NCBI GenBank assembly: GCA_903918375.1
Contig: CAIXED010000042.1
Span: 1 to 38,096, forward strand
DNA length: 38,096 bases
Direction of reading: 5' to 3'
DNA from: an uncultured Pseudomonadota bacterium
Lineage (GTDB): Bacteria > Pseudomonadota > Gammaproteobacteria > Methylococcales > Methylomonadaceae
Position numbers and translations under genes: made by a program
Part shown: positions 7,593 to 14,715 of the stretch, one piece after another
Layout of the letters: each line of letters begins with the position of its first letter
Position numbering within the stretch: position 1 is the first letter of the stretch
The notes under the pieces: generated by a model
Databases searched by the model: none
Seen by the model: only the letters and a program-made list of their open reading frames with translations
Told to the model about the DNA's origin: nothing

Positions 7593-8189
7593 CTAGTATG
7601 ACTGCCAATTGCCAAACCAGAATCGCTGATTGATTGGTGCTCTTTGTCTATCAGCCAATTCTTTTTCTTGTAATAGTTCTGGTAACAATGACGCTTCGGC
7701 TTGATAACCCAAGGCAATGACTGACATAGGCGTGACATTGATGGGCAAAGCAAATGCCGAGCGGGTTGTCGCAATATCAAAACCACCTATTTGATGTGTT
7801 ACCAATCCCAAGGCTGTTGCTTGTAAACATAAGTTCAGACAAGAAGCCCCGGTATCATAAGCTGCCCAACGGTTAAGTTTGTCAGTGTTATTGAAATAAT
7901 CCATCGCCACAGCCAATATCAAAATCGGTGCATTAACTGCCCATTGTTGATTTTTTTCACCTAGACAATTCAGTAGCGTTTGCCATGCCTCTGGCTGTTG
8001 CGCTTTAACGCATACCAAATAACGCCAAGGCTGTTCATTCATACAAGAAGGTGCCCAATGTGCCGCTTCTAACACTGACATTAACAAGGAATCAGCGATG
8101 GTTTTATTGGCATCAAATGCTCTTGGACTCCAACGATTTTCGATGATCGGATGGATAGGTACAGAGGTCTTGGCTGGTTTACTATTCAT
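7593..8189 (-). CDS. Nitroreductase family protein
   Basis: 198-residue flavin (FMN)-dependent oxidoreductase; the substrate is unknown. The N-terminal RWSPRAFDANKTI and AAHWAPSCMNEQPWRYLV are the typical FMN-contact segments. WAAYDTGASCLNLCLQATALGLVTHQIGGFD forms the dimer-core helix and flavin loop. MSVIALGYQAE is the usual family ending. An AAGG box precedes the ATG. It is transcribed away from the unknown gene at 8288. The 144-base gap downstream (7449–7592), before the exporter operon, shows no clear structure. Confidence 0.87.
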   Translation of the reverse strand: MNSKPAKTSVPIHPIIENRWSPRAFDANKTIADSLLMSVLEAAHWAPSCMNEQPWRYLVCVKAQQPEAWQTLLNCLGEKNQQWAVNAPILILAVAMDYFNNTDKLNRWAAYDTGASCLNLCLQATALGLVTHQIGGFDIATTRSAFALPINVTPMSVIALGYQAEASLLPELLQEKELADRQRAPINQRFWFGNWQSY

Positions 8190-8287
8190 GATTTACCTTA
8201 GTCAGGCTATAGATTTGGTTAGGATTTTGATAAACAGCAAAATAATTCAATAATGGCGATTATTTTAAAACTGTAGGTATAAAAACT

Positions 8288-8725
8288 ATGACAGTGGATA
8301 CGTTGAAAGATAATCCATCGGCATCAATCATTTCTGTCGATCTGGATGACAGGGCTTTTCTATTTCCAGAAACTCGAAACATTGCCCAACTTAGGTTTTC
8401 TGCTCACAATCATGGCGTGATTATGCTGGAGTTTGTGTTTGCTCATAATGTGAGTCGCTTGCCGCCCGTGTCAATGGTATTGCAATTTGCTGATGCAAAA
8501 TTATTGTGTACACGTTTGGTTGATGCGGTTTACCGTGCACAAACACAAAACATCATCACCGAATCAGCGCGTATTTCGATTGCTATGGCAACCAATGGCT
8601 ATATTTTGACTATGGAAGAAAACGCGATTCAACGGCAGTTTTATATGAGTACCGTGAGTATTTGGCGGGTTTGCAATGCTTTGTGCCGATTAGTTGATAT
8701 GCAATCGCCAATCTTATCGAATTGA
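8288..8725 (+). CDS. Hypothetical protein
   Basis: 145 residues, soluble and without a signal peptide. I do not recognise the family. The first two thirds look beta-rich (AQLRFSAHNHGVIMLEFVF, ARISIAMATNGYILTMEEN), and the C-terminus looks helical (VSIWRVCNALCRLVDM). No metal or nucleotide motif is evident. The ribosome site before the ATG is weak. Its last 12 bases overlap the last codons of the BFD-like ferredoxin gene on the other strand, so the two genes converge tail to tail. Confidence 0.6.
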   Translation: MTVDTLKDNPSASIISVDLDDRAFLFPETRNIAQLRFSAHNHGVIMLEFVFAHNVSRLPPVSMVLQFADAKLLCTRLVDAVYRAQTQNIITESARISIAMATNGYILTMEENAIQRQFYMSTVSIWRVCNALCRLVDMQSPILSN

Positions 8726-8896
8726 GTTAGCAATTAATTCCTCAACATCAAACTCACAACCGCCACAACCAGAACAGGCGCCAGTGTTACGAGAAATACT
8801 GTCTAAATCTTTAATGCCTTGATTAATCAGAGCAACAATTTGTTCGCTAGTAGTGCCGCTACAGCGGCAAATGGGTTCGTCTTGATTTGTGTCCAT
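8714..8896 (-). CDS. BFD-like [2Fe-2S]-binding small protein
   Basis: 60-residue ferredoxin-like protein. It has Cys-x-Cys near the N-terminus (PICRCSGTT) and a C-terminal cysteine cluster, ACSGCGGC, separated by a helix (EQIVALINQGIKDLDSISRNTGA). This is the bacterioferritin-associated ferredoxin (BFD) fold layout, which binds a [2Fe-2S] cluster and can deliver electrons for iron release. The cluster carries one more Cys than needed. The ATG at 8896 is chosen because the domain begins there; a TTG at 8941 in frame would add 15 residues. No bacterioferritin gene is nearby, so the electron partner is unknown. Confidence 0.78.
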   Translation of the reverse strand: MDTNQDEPICRCSGTTSEQIVALINQGIKDLDSISRNTGACSGCGGCEFDVEELIANSIR

Positions 8897-8965
8897 ATTT
8901 AAGCTGGGTTTTAAAGACAAAAACCGGCCAAATTCAATCAATTTGGCCGAATTATAAAGCTGCTT

Positions 8966-9442
8966 TTAGTGGTGGCAGCCTGTGCCGTGGATATGGCCAT
9001 GCTCGATTTCGTCAGCAGTTGCAGGTCTAACATCAACCACTTCAACGTCGAAATTCAAATGTTCACCCGCTAATGGATGGTTGCCGTCGATAGTGACATC
9101 ATCGCCATCAATGGCAGTAATAGTGATAACACCTGAGCCGTAGCTAACATCAGCATGAAATTGCATACCAATTTCAACATCCATGCCTTCAAACATTTTT
9201 TTAGAAACCACTTGCACCATGTTTTCGTCAATCAAACCATAAGCGTGTTCTGGTTCGATAGAAACATTGAGTTTGTCGCCGGCTTTTTTGCCTAACAAGG
9301 CAGCTTCTAAGCCAGGAATAATGTTGCCAGCGCCGTGTAAATACAACAATGGCTCAGAACCAATCGAACTGTCCAGCTGCTCGCCGCTGTTGTTGGTTAA
9401 GGTATAATGAAATGAAACAGCTGTGTTGTCGGTGATTTGCAT
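8966..9442 (-). CDS. slyD: FKBP-type peptidyl-prolyl isomerase SlyD
   Basis: Cytoplasmic prolyl isomerase and chaperone; the family also binds nickel and other metals through a His/Cys-rich tail. The 158 residues show the split FKBP domain (VSFHYTLTNNSGEQLDSS; LYLHGAGNIIPGLEAALLGKKAGDKLNVSIEPEHAYG) and the insert-in-flap domain (about residues 75–120). NHPLAGEHLNFDVEVVDVR is the SlyD hallmark. The metal tail is short: EHGHIHGTGCHH. An AAGG box precedes the ATG. It is divergent from greB across 53 bases. Confidence 0.93.
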   Translation of the reverse strand: MQITDNTAVSFHYTLTNNSGEQLDSSIGSEPLLYLHGAGNIIPGLEAALLGKKAGDKLNVSIEPEHAYGLIDENMVQVVSKKMFEGMDVEIGMQFHADVSYGSGVITITAIDGDDVTIDGNHPLAGEHLNFDVEVVDVRPATADEIEHGHIHGTGCHH

Positions 9443-9449
9443 AAACGCC

Positions 9450-9478
9450 TTATCAGTTAAATTTAGAAACCCTATTAT
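9450..9478 (+). promoter_or_regulatory. Candidate sigma-70 promoter for greB
   Basis: TTATCA (9450–9455) and TATTAT (9473–9478) are 17 bases apart, giving a plausible −35/−10 pair with a very short leader before the greB ATG at 9496. It is judged by consensus only. Confidence 0.4.
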
Positions 9479-9495
9479 ACCCGCCGAGAAAAAAC

Positions 9496-9987
9496 ATGTC
9501 GCGCTGGAGACCGCCGCGTCCTAAATCATCACCTTATGTTACCGCTCAAGGCTATCAAGTTTTGGAAGCCGAGTTAAAACAGCTTTGGGAACGTCGCAAG
9601 CATGTGACTGCGGCTTTGTCTGCTGCAGCTGCTGAAGGTGATCGCTCTGAAAACGCTGAATACATTTACCGCAAAAAAGAACTGCGTGAAATTGATAGGC
9701 GGATTCACTATTTGCAAAAACGTCTACCCAGTTTGACCATAGTTTCTGAAAAACCCAGCAATCAAAATCAAGTATTTTTTGGCGCTTGGGTAACGTTGGA
9801 AACGATGGATGGCGAGGAAGTGACTTATCGTATCGTCGGTGCCGATGAAATTGATACTAGCGGTGGTTTGATTAGTTTGGATTCGCCGTTGGCGCGGGCT
9901 TTGTTAAAGAAGAATCTCGATGACGAAGTGGTATTTCGCCAAGCAGAACGTGAATTGCGTTATTACATTGTTGATATAAGATATTGA
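9496..9987 (+). CDS. greB: Transcription elongation factor GreB
   Basis: Binds RNA polymerase through the secondary channel and stimulates cleavage of backtracked RNA. 163 residues, close to the usual size. An N-terminal coiled coil (about residues 20–80) carries the acidic tip AAEGDRSENAEYIYRKKELREIDRRIHYL; the D and E at the tip coordinate the catalytic magnesium. The C-terminal globular domain includes FFGAWVTLETMDGEEVTYRIVGADEID and ISLDSPLARALL. Its basic N-terminus SRWRPPRPKSS fits GreB rather than GreA. It is followed by dtd after 9 bases and is probably co-transcribed with it. Confidence 0.95.
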   Translation: MSRWRPPRPKSSPYVTAQGYQVLEAELKQLWERRKHVTAALSAAAAEGDRSENAEYIYRKKELREIDRRIHYLQKRLPSLTIVSEKPSNQNQVFFGAWVTLETMDGEEVTYRIVGADEIDTSGGLISLDSPLARALLKKNLDDEVVFRQAERELRYYIVDIRY

Positions 9988-9996
9988 AAAATAAGC

Positions 9997-10446
9997 ATGA
10001 TTAGCATTATTCAACGAGTTAGCCAAGCCAAAGTCACTGTTGATGGCATCGATATTGGCGTCATCAATCAAGGCATCATGGCCTTGTTAGCAGTCGAGCG
10101 AAATGACACTGAACAACAAGCGGATCGATTGTTAGAGCGGATATTGAACTACCGTATCTTTGCTGACGACAACGACAAAATGAATTTGAGTTTGCGCGAT
10201 ATTAATGGCGGTTTACTGATTGTCCCGCAATTTACTTTGGCCGCCGATACTGAAAAAGGTAATCGCCCCAGTTTTGGCCCTTCAGCGCCACCGGAACAAG
10301 GATTGGTGCTGTTTAATTACGTTCAACAACAAGCGCTTAAAATCTATCCCAGCTGTCAATTTGGTCAATTTGGTGCCGATATGCAGGTGGCATTGATTAA
10401 TGATGGGCCAATAACATTTACTCTACGCTGTCAGAATAAAGCTTAG
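9997..10446 (+). CDS. dtd: D-aminoacyl-tRNA deacylase
   Basis: Removes D-amino acids (and glycine from mischarged tRNA-Ala) by RNA-assisted hydrolysis, protecting translation. 149 residues, full length, starting MISIIQRVSQAKVTVDG as in the family. The two active-site motifs are present: VPQFTLAADTEKGNRPSF, where the usual Ser-Gln is Pro-Gln, and the C-terminal NDGPITF, which carries the cross-subunit Gly-Pro. FGADMQV precedes the latter. It lies second after greB. A large AT-rich palindrome follows at 10537–10570. Confidence 0.94.
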   Translation: MISIIQRVSQAKVTVDGIDIGVINQGIMALLAVERNDTEQQADRLLERILNYRIFADDNDKMNLSLRDINGGLLIVPQFTLAADTEKGNRPSFGPSAPPEQGLVLFNYVQQQALKIYPSCQFGQFGADMQVALINDGPITFTLRCQNKA

Positions 10447-10536
10447 TTCACCCTCATTTGGTGCAGGCTTCTTGCTAATAACAATATTCATGGAATCATC
10501 AAAACCATTGATAATCAATCAATTACAAAAACGCAA

Positions 10537-10570
10537 AAATTAAACTATGTTATTTAACACAGTTTAATTT
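10537..10570. terminator. AT-rich palindrome after dtd
   Basis: AAATTAAACT (10537–10546) and AGTTTAATTT (10561–10570) pair perfectly, with an inner TGTTA/TAACA stem. It lies in the 183-base gap between dtd and the His/Cys lipoprotein. It may terminate the greB–dtd transcript, but it also has the symmetry of an operator and lies about 60 bases upstream of the lipoprotein ATG, so a regulatory role is possible. Confidence 0.5.
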
Positions 10571-10596
10571 GCGGGAATAAGATAAGCTTATACAAT
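10568..10596 (+). promoter_or_regulatory. Weak candidate promoter for the His/Cys lipoprotein
   Basis: A TACAAT −10-like hexamer lies 17 bases after TTTGCG, a poor −35. If real, it would start transcription about 30 bases before the lipoprotein ATG and just downstream of the palindrome at 10537–10570, which could then act as an activator or repressor site. Confidence 0.25.
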
Positions 10597-10629
10597 GAAG
10601 TCATTATCAATCTGGCTGAGAGGTGCCCT

Positions 10630-11196
10630 ATGAAAATTCAACACTTATTACTTGCTTTAACATTGCCTGCGGTTTTGGCATTAACCGGTTGTGAGACAGC
10701 TCCAAAAACAGAAGCAGTCGCTGAACCAGCGGTTGTTGCCCCTGCTGCAGTAGCACCAGTTGCTGAAGTAGCGCCTGTAGCCACTCCAGTCGCGCCAGTT
10801 AGCCACGAACATTGTGCTAAACACAAAGCAGAAGCCGCTGCCCACGACTGCAAAAAACATTGCGCTAAACACAAAGGCAAAAAAGACAAAGCTTGCATCG
10901 AACATTGCAAAGCCCCTGCTGCTGATCACGATTGCACCAAACATTGTGCAGAACACCCAGGCGCTAAAGACCAAGCCTGTGCTCAACATTGCTCACAACA
11001 TGCTGATGCGAAAGCCCATGAATGCGGTACTGAGCATTGCGCTCACCACGAAGCCGCTGCCGCTAAAAGCTGCGACAAATCACATTGTGCTCATCACAAA
11101 GGTGCAGCTGCTCACGAATGTGGCGCGGCTCATTGTGAAAAACACGGTGGCTCAATGTCAGATTGCTGTGGTTCAGAACACAAATGTGACAAATAA
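10630..11196 (+). CDS. His/Cys-rich repeat lipoprotein, putative metal-binding
   Basis: 188 residues. The signal peptide ends in the lipobox LTGC (Cys21), so it should be lipid-anchored in the envelope. An Ala/Pro/Val-rich linker (about 22–57) precedes a domain of roughly 130 residues with about 18 Cys and 23 His and almost no aromatic residues. The domain is built of seven to eight imperfect units of the form C-x(3,4)-H-C-x-x-H, for example DCKKHCAKH, DCTKHCAEH, ACAQHCSQH, ECGTEHCAHH, SCDKSHCAHH and ECGAAHCEKH. It ends with DCCGSEHKCDK. A GAGAGG box lies upstream of the ATG. Metal storage or scavenging (Cu, Zn or Ni) is inference from composition. I know no named family for it, and no metal-transport gene is adjacent. 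Confidence 0.85.
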   Translation: MKIQHLLLALTLPAVLALTGCETAPKTEAVAEPAVVAPAAVAPVAEVAPVATPVAPVSHEHCAKHKAEAAAHDCKKHCAKHKGKKDKACIEHCKAPAADHDCTKHCAEHPGAKDQACAQHCSQHADAKAHECGTEHCAHHEAAAAKSCDKSHCAHHKGAAAHECGAAHCEKHGGSMSDCCGSEHKCDK

Positions 11197-11223
11197 GCTT
11201 GTTTAGCTTAGCTTAAAATGATG

Positions 11224-11250
11224 CTTGATAGCCTTTTAAAGGCTATCAAG
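11224..11250. terminator. Strong hairpin between convergent genes
   Basis: CTTGATAGCCTTT and AAAGGCTATCAAG form a 13-bp stem with a one-base centre, and outer GATGC/GCATC bases extend it. It lies in the 61-base gap between the lipoprotein gene and the SDR gene, which converge, so it probably ends both transcripts. T-tracts are weak. Confidence 0.6.
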
Positions 11251-11257
11251 CTCAGCA

Positions 11258-11953
11258 TCACCAAGGCAATAAACTGCCGTCATACTTTACAAAACTGCCC
11301 GACTGCTCAAATTGAAAACCTTCAATTTGCTGACGCATTCCGGTCACACTTTCTTCGACATCAAGCAAACCGTTTTTACCACCCATATCCGTTCTAACCC
11401 AACCTGGATGCAAAATTAACACGCCCAGTTGACGCGGTTTAACATCTATCGACAAGCTCTTCATCACCGCATTTAAACCGGCTTTACTGCTGCGATAAAG
11501 CAAACTGCCGCCGCTGCCATTATCGCTAATGCTGCCCATCAAACTACTAATTACCACCACTAACTTATCAGTGCCCTTTTCTAACTGGCTCAAAAAAGCT
11601 TCAGTGACTTTAACTGGCGCCATCGTGTTGACGGTTAAGGTTTGTTGCCAAGTTTGATAATCCAAATTGCCAAAACCTTTGCCAGCTGCATCACCATAAA
11701 CCCCAGCATTATTGATTAACAGATCAATTGCTTGTCCTGCCAAGCGACTGGATAAAGCATCAATCTGAGCGAAATCAGCAACATCCAAGGCTTCAACTTG
11801 AATTTGTGGATATTGCTTGGCTAAATCTTTTAATTCAGTGGCCGAATCGGGTTGGCGACAAGCGGCAATCACCTGCCAATTCGCTGCCGCATATTGACGA
11901 ACAAACTCTAAACCTAAGCCACGATTTGCGCCGGTAATCAAAACAGTTTTCAA
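11258..11953 (-). CDS. Short-chain dehydrogenase/reductase (C-factor-like)
   Basis: 231-residue NAD(P)-dependent oxidoreductase; the substrate is unknown. The Rossmann start VLITGANRGLGLEF carries the TGxxxGxG motif, with LLINNAGVYG and the catalytic triad segment VVVISSLMG...YRSSKAGLNAVMKSL (Ser, Tyr, Lys). It ends with LHPGWVRTDMGG, typical of the classical SDR subgroup that includes the C-factor/CsgA-like enzymes. The start is a TTG with GGGGA 7 bases upstream. It stands alone. The 120 bases upstream, before the ABC-2 permease end, show nothing specific. Confidence 0.87.
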   Translation of the reverse strand: MKTVLITGANRGLGLEFVRQYAAANWQVIAACRQPDSATELKDLAKQYPQIQVEALDVADFAQIDALSSRLAGQAIDLLINNAGVYGDAAGKGFGNLDYQTWQQTLTVNTMAPVKVTEAFLSQLEKGTDKLVVVISSLMGSISDNGSGGSLLYRSSKAGLNAVMKSLSIDVKPRQLGVLILHPGWVRTDMGGKNGLLDVEESVTGMRQQIEGFQFEQSGSFVKYDGSLLPW

Positions 11954-12073
11954 AATAAAATCCCCATGAAATATAAATTAAATCATTATCTTATAAGACT
12001 TACTTAAAGTAACTTGCAGAACATTGTTAATGTTAAATAAAGCAGTTTATTAAGAGTTTCCCGTGAAACAAAA

Positions 12074-12880
12074 TCAGCCGCCACCGCCCTTTTTGACCAT
12101 CATTCCCCGCGATGGGTTATAGCCGACAATCGCTGCACTCATGAAAATCAAGAATGCCACTGCGGTAAACAGCAAAGCTTGTAAATTCAGTTGTTCATAT
12201 AGTGCAAAACGAATTAACTCGACTGCTTGCGAAAACGGGTTGTACTGCGCCAATGTGAATAACCATTCACTGGATTCTTTAATTTTCCATAACGGATACA
12301 AGGCAGTCGACATGAAGAATAACGGGAAAATCACAAAATTCATTACCCCAGCAAAATTCTCTAACTGCTTGATAAATGAGGATAAAAGCAAACCTAAAGC
12401 ACCCAGCATCATGCCGGATAGCAACAAAGCTGGCAAAATCCAGACATAGCCCATCAACGGTGCTTGAATGTCATACAACCAAGCAATTCCCAAAAATGCA
12501 TAGGCTTGTAAAACCGATACTGCAGTGCCAGCAATTAATTTACTGCACAGCAAAAACCAACGCGGTAAAGGACAGACCATTAACATCCGCATACTGCCCA
12601 TTTCACGGTCATAAACCATCGATAACGAGCTTTGCATACCGTTAAACAGTTGAATCATGCCAATCAACCCAGGGGTGATGTAAACCTCGTACAAGATATA
12701 GGTTTCATACGGCGGGCTTATCGCAATCCCTAATGCGGCTCGAAAACCGGCTGCAAACACAAATAACCAAACCAAAGGTCTTACCAACGCCGAAATAAAG
12801 CGTTCGCGCTGATGTAAAAACCGTAACAATTCACGTCCAACGATGCCAGTCATTGCCAGCCAATAATGCAGTAATTTCAT
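12074..12880 (-). CDS. ABC-2 type permease, PQQ alcohol-oxidation-associated
   Basis: 268-residue inner-membrane permease with six likely membrane segments in the ABC-2 pattern (LVRPLVWLFVFAAGF; ILYEVYITPGLIGMIQLF; SVLQAYAFLGIAWLYD; ILPALLLSGMMLGALGLLLSSF; NFVIFPLFFMSTALYPLW; LLFTAVAFLIFMSAAIVGY). The segment MVYDREMGSMRMLMVCPLP is the cytoplasmic coupling loop. The gene overlaps the ATPase stop by four bases. With the ATPase and beta-propeller it matches, from memory, the three-gene sets found beside PQQ-dependent alcohol dehydrogenase systems (PedABC-like). The cargo is not established. No PQQ enzyme is encoded nearby. Confidence 0.85.
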   Translation of the reverse strand: MKLLHYWLAMTGIVGRELLRFLHQRERFISALVRPLVWLFVFAAGFRAALGIAISPPYETYILYEVYITPGLIGMIQLFNGMQSSLSMVYDREMGSMRMLMVCPLPRWFLLCSKLIAGTAVSVLQAYAFLGIAWLYDIQAPLMGYVWILPALLLSGMMLGALGLLLSSFIKQLENFAGVMNFVIFPLFFMSTALYPLWKIKESSEWLFTLAQYNPFSQAVELIRFALYEQLNLQALLFTAVAFLIFMSAAIVGYNPSRGMMVKKGGGG

Positions 12881-13608
12881 GCCACTTGACCTTGAGTTAG
12901 CTGTTTAAAGAGATGTCCAATATCTTTAGAATCATTAGCTTGCAGTACATTGTTAATGTAACCTTTGGCTTTGATTTGACCTTTATGCAAAACCACCAAA
13001 CTATCGTCATCTGCAATCTCATCAATCAAGTGCGTTGCCCATAAAACCGCTAAATTTTGCTCTTTTACCAAGCGATGCACATGCTCTACTATCGCTTGTC
13101 GACTGGGCATATCCAACCCCACTGTTGGCTCATCTAATAATAAAATCATTGGCTTATGCAACAAAGCTCTAGCAATTTCTACACGACGTTTATGACCACC
13201 ATTCAACAAACGCACTTTTTCATCTTTGCGTTCATACATATTCAAACGCTCTAATTCTTCCTGAATCCGCAAATCAGCCGCTTTTCGACCTATGCCATGT
13301 AATGCAGCGTGATAGCGTAAATTTTGACTCACGCTTAAATCAGGATCTAAGGTGGTTTGTTGGAATACTACCCCTAATCGTTCTAAGGCTTGACCGCTGT
13401 TGTGCTTAAGATCAAATCCACATAAGGCAATTTTGCCTTCGCGACTATCGTAAAGCCGTGTAATCAAGGAGAACAAGGTGCTTTTCCCTGCGCCATTGGG
13501 CCCTAATAAAATCGTACATTCGCCGGCTTCGACATTAAAACTGACATGGTCTAAAGCCTTTTTAGCACCGTAGGCAAAGCTTAAATCTTCGACAGATAAT
13601 GCAATCAT
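12877..13608 (-). CDS. ABC transporter ATP-binding protein, PQQ alcohol-oxidation-associated
   Basis: 243-residue ATPase. It has Walker A GPNGAGKS (residues 36–43), a Q-loop in VVFQQTTLDPDLSV, Walker B ILLLDEPTVGLD and the H-loop in LWATHLIDEI. The signature is LNGGHKRRVEIARALL rather than LSGGQ. I recall that LNGGH form as typical of the PQQ-linked ABC subfamily, so it supports the specific assignment rather than loss of function. The ATG at 13608 overlaps the TGA of the beta-propeller gene (ATGA), which argues for coupled translation and against the in-frame TTG at 13629. Confidence 0.9.
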   Translation of the reverse strand: MIALSVEDLSFAYGAKKALDHVSFNVEAGECTILLGPNGAGKSTLFSLITRLYDSREGKIALCGFDLKHNSGQALERLGVVFQQTTLDPDLSVSQNLRYHAALHGIGRKAADLRIQEELERLNMYERKDEKVRLLNGGHKRRVEIARALLHKPMILLLDEPTVGLDMPSRQAIVEHVHRLVKEQNLAVLWATHLIDEIADDDSLVVLHKGQIKAKGYINNVLQANDSKDIGHLFKQLTQGQVA

Positions 13609-14570
13609 GGTTTTACCGCCACACCCCAAGGATAACGACCGACTGCGACTGATTTGACCACTTTCTGCTCGGTTAAATTAATAATCGACACATCATTGCT
13701 GATGCCGTTTGTGGTGTAGAGCTGTTTTTGATCCGGTGAAAAGGCCAAATTCCAAACTCGCTGTCCGACTAAAAGGTATTTTTCAACTTGCAAGGTTTGG
13801 GCATTGATTACTGCAACCCGATTAGCTGGCCCCATCGCCACATAAGCGTAATGACGGTCTTTATCTATCACTACACCAACCGGCTGAATTAAATCGCTGC
13901 TAATCCCTGCGACTTCCAATTTAATAGTCTGGACAATTTGTTTGCTGGCAGTATCTAACACCATCACCGTGCCAGCCATTTCTGAGGTTGCCCAAAGCTG
14001 TTGGCTGTCAGCGGTAAAATTAACCGCACGCGGGCGAGGATCAACTAGTGTATTTTCAACAATTTGCCGCGACTTTGTATCAATCCAGTGCAACATATTG
14101 GTGGTTTCAGAAGCACTAACTAACCAACGATTATCAGGACTAGCGGCAATCCCTTCTGGCTCGACACCGACCTTAATTTTTTGCACGGCTTTTTTGCTGG
14201 CAATATCAATCACAGTCACTTGGCTGTCATCTTCATTGGAAACATACATCAACTTACCATCAGGACTTAAAGCAAAGGTTTCAGGATCTTCGCCGGACGG
14301 TAAGCGGCCTAGTTCTTTTAAACTGGCGGCATCAAAAATACGAATCGTGTTGTCATCGCTAGTGGCAATAAACAACTGTTTGTGGTCTGGGCTTAAAGCA
14401 ATGCCGCGTGGTCGTTGGCCAACATTGACGGTTTTAACTAACTTGCCTTCAACAGGATCCAACACCGCAATCGCGTTATCTTTTTCCAATGTTACAAATA
14501 CTGTTTCCGCTTGTAACTGACTGGCAAACAGCGTAGCAAAGGCTAGTGTGGTGAGTTTTAATCGTCGCAT
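13605..14570 (-). CDS. YVTN-type beta-propeller protein, PQQ-catabolism-associated
   Basis: 321 residues. A Sec signal peptide (MRRLKLTTLAFATLFASQLQA) is followed by about seven propeller blades. Each blade carries a variant of the YVTN repeat: VFVTLEKDNAIAVLD, LFIATSDDNTIRIFD, MYVSNEDDSQVTVID, LWATSEMAGTVMVLD, AYVAMGPANRVAVIN and LYTTNGISNDVSIIN. It should be periplasmic. As first gene of the operon with the ABC ATPase and permease, it probably serves as their periplasmic partner. The family is named for its linkage to PQQ-dependent oxidation. A role in assembling or sensing those enzymes is inference. Confidence 0.88.
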   Translation of the reverse strand: MRRLKLTTLAFATLFASQLQAETVFVTLEKDNAIAVLDPVEGKLVKTVNVGQRPRGIALSPDHKQLFIATSDDNTIRIFDAASLKELGRLPSGEDPETFALSPDGKLMYVSNEDDSQVTVIDIASKKAVQKIKVGVEPEGIAASPDNRWLVSASETTNMLHWIDTKSRQIVENTLVDPRPRAVNFTADSQQLWATSEMAGTVMVLDTASKQIVQTIKLEVAGISSDLIQPVGVVIDKDRHYAYVAMGPANRVAVINAQTLQVEKYLLVGQRVWNLAFSPDQKQLYTTNGISNDVSIINLTEQKVVKSVAVGRYPWGVAVKP

Positions 14571-14715
14571 ATTGTCTCCTTGAATGCTGATATTGCTGGC
14601 TTAGAGCCGAAAATCTGAAAGGCGGCAGTGTACATGAAAGCCGGTTGGTTTCGAAACATCCGCACAAATCGCTGTGTTATAGTGGATTAATCTTTTTACT
14701 GAATCACTTTTAGTT

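Noticed and set aside
10800-11190. Possible CRISPR-like or tandem DNA repeat
   Set aside because: The periodicity is at protein level with variable unit length, and the DNA units are not identical.
10638-11206. Three alternative open frames across the His/Cys lipoprotein gene
   Set aside because: They are by-products of its repetitive codons; only the frame with the lipobox, ribosome site and ordered motif repeats makes sense.
12877-13608. Loss of function suggested by LNGGH instead of LSGGQ in the ABC ATPase
   Set aside because: This form is, as I recall it, typical of the PQQ-linked ABC subfamily, and all other ATPase motifs are intact.
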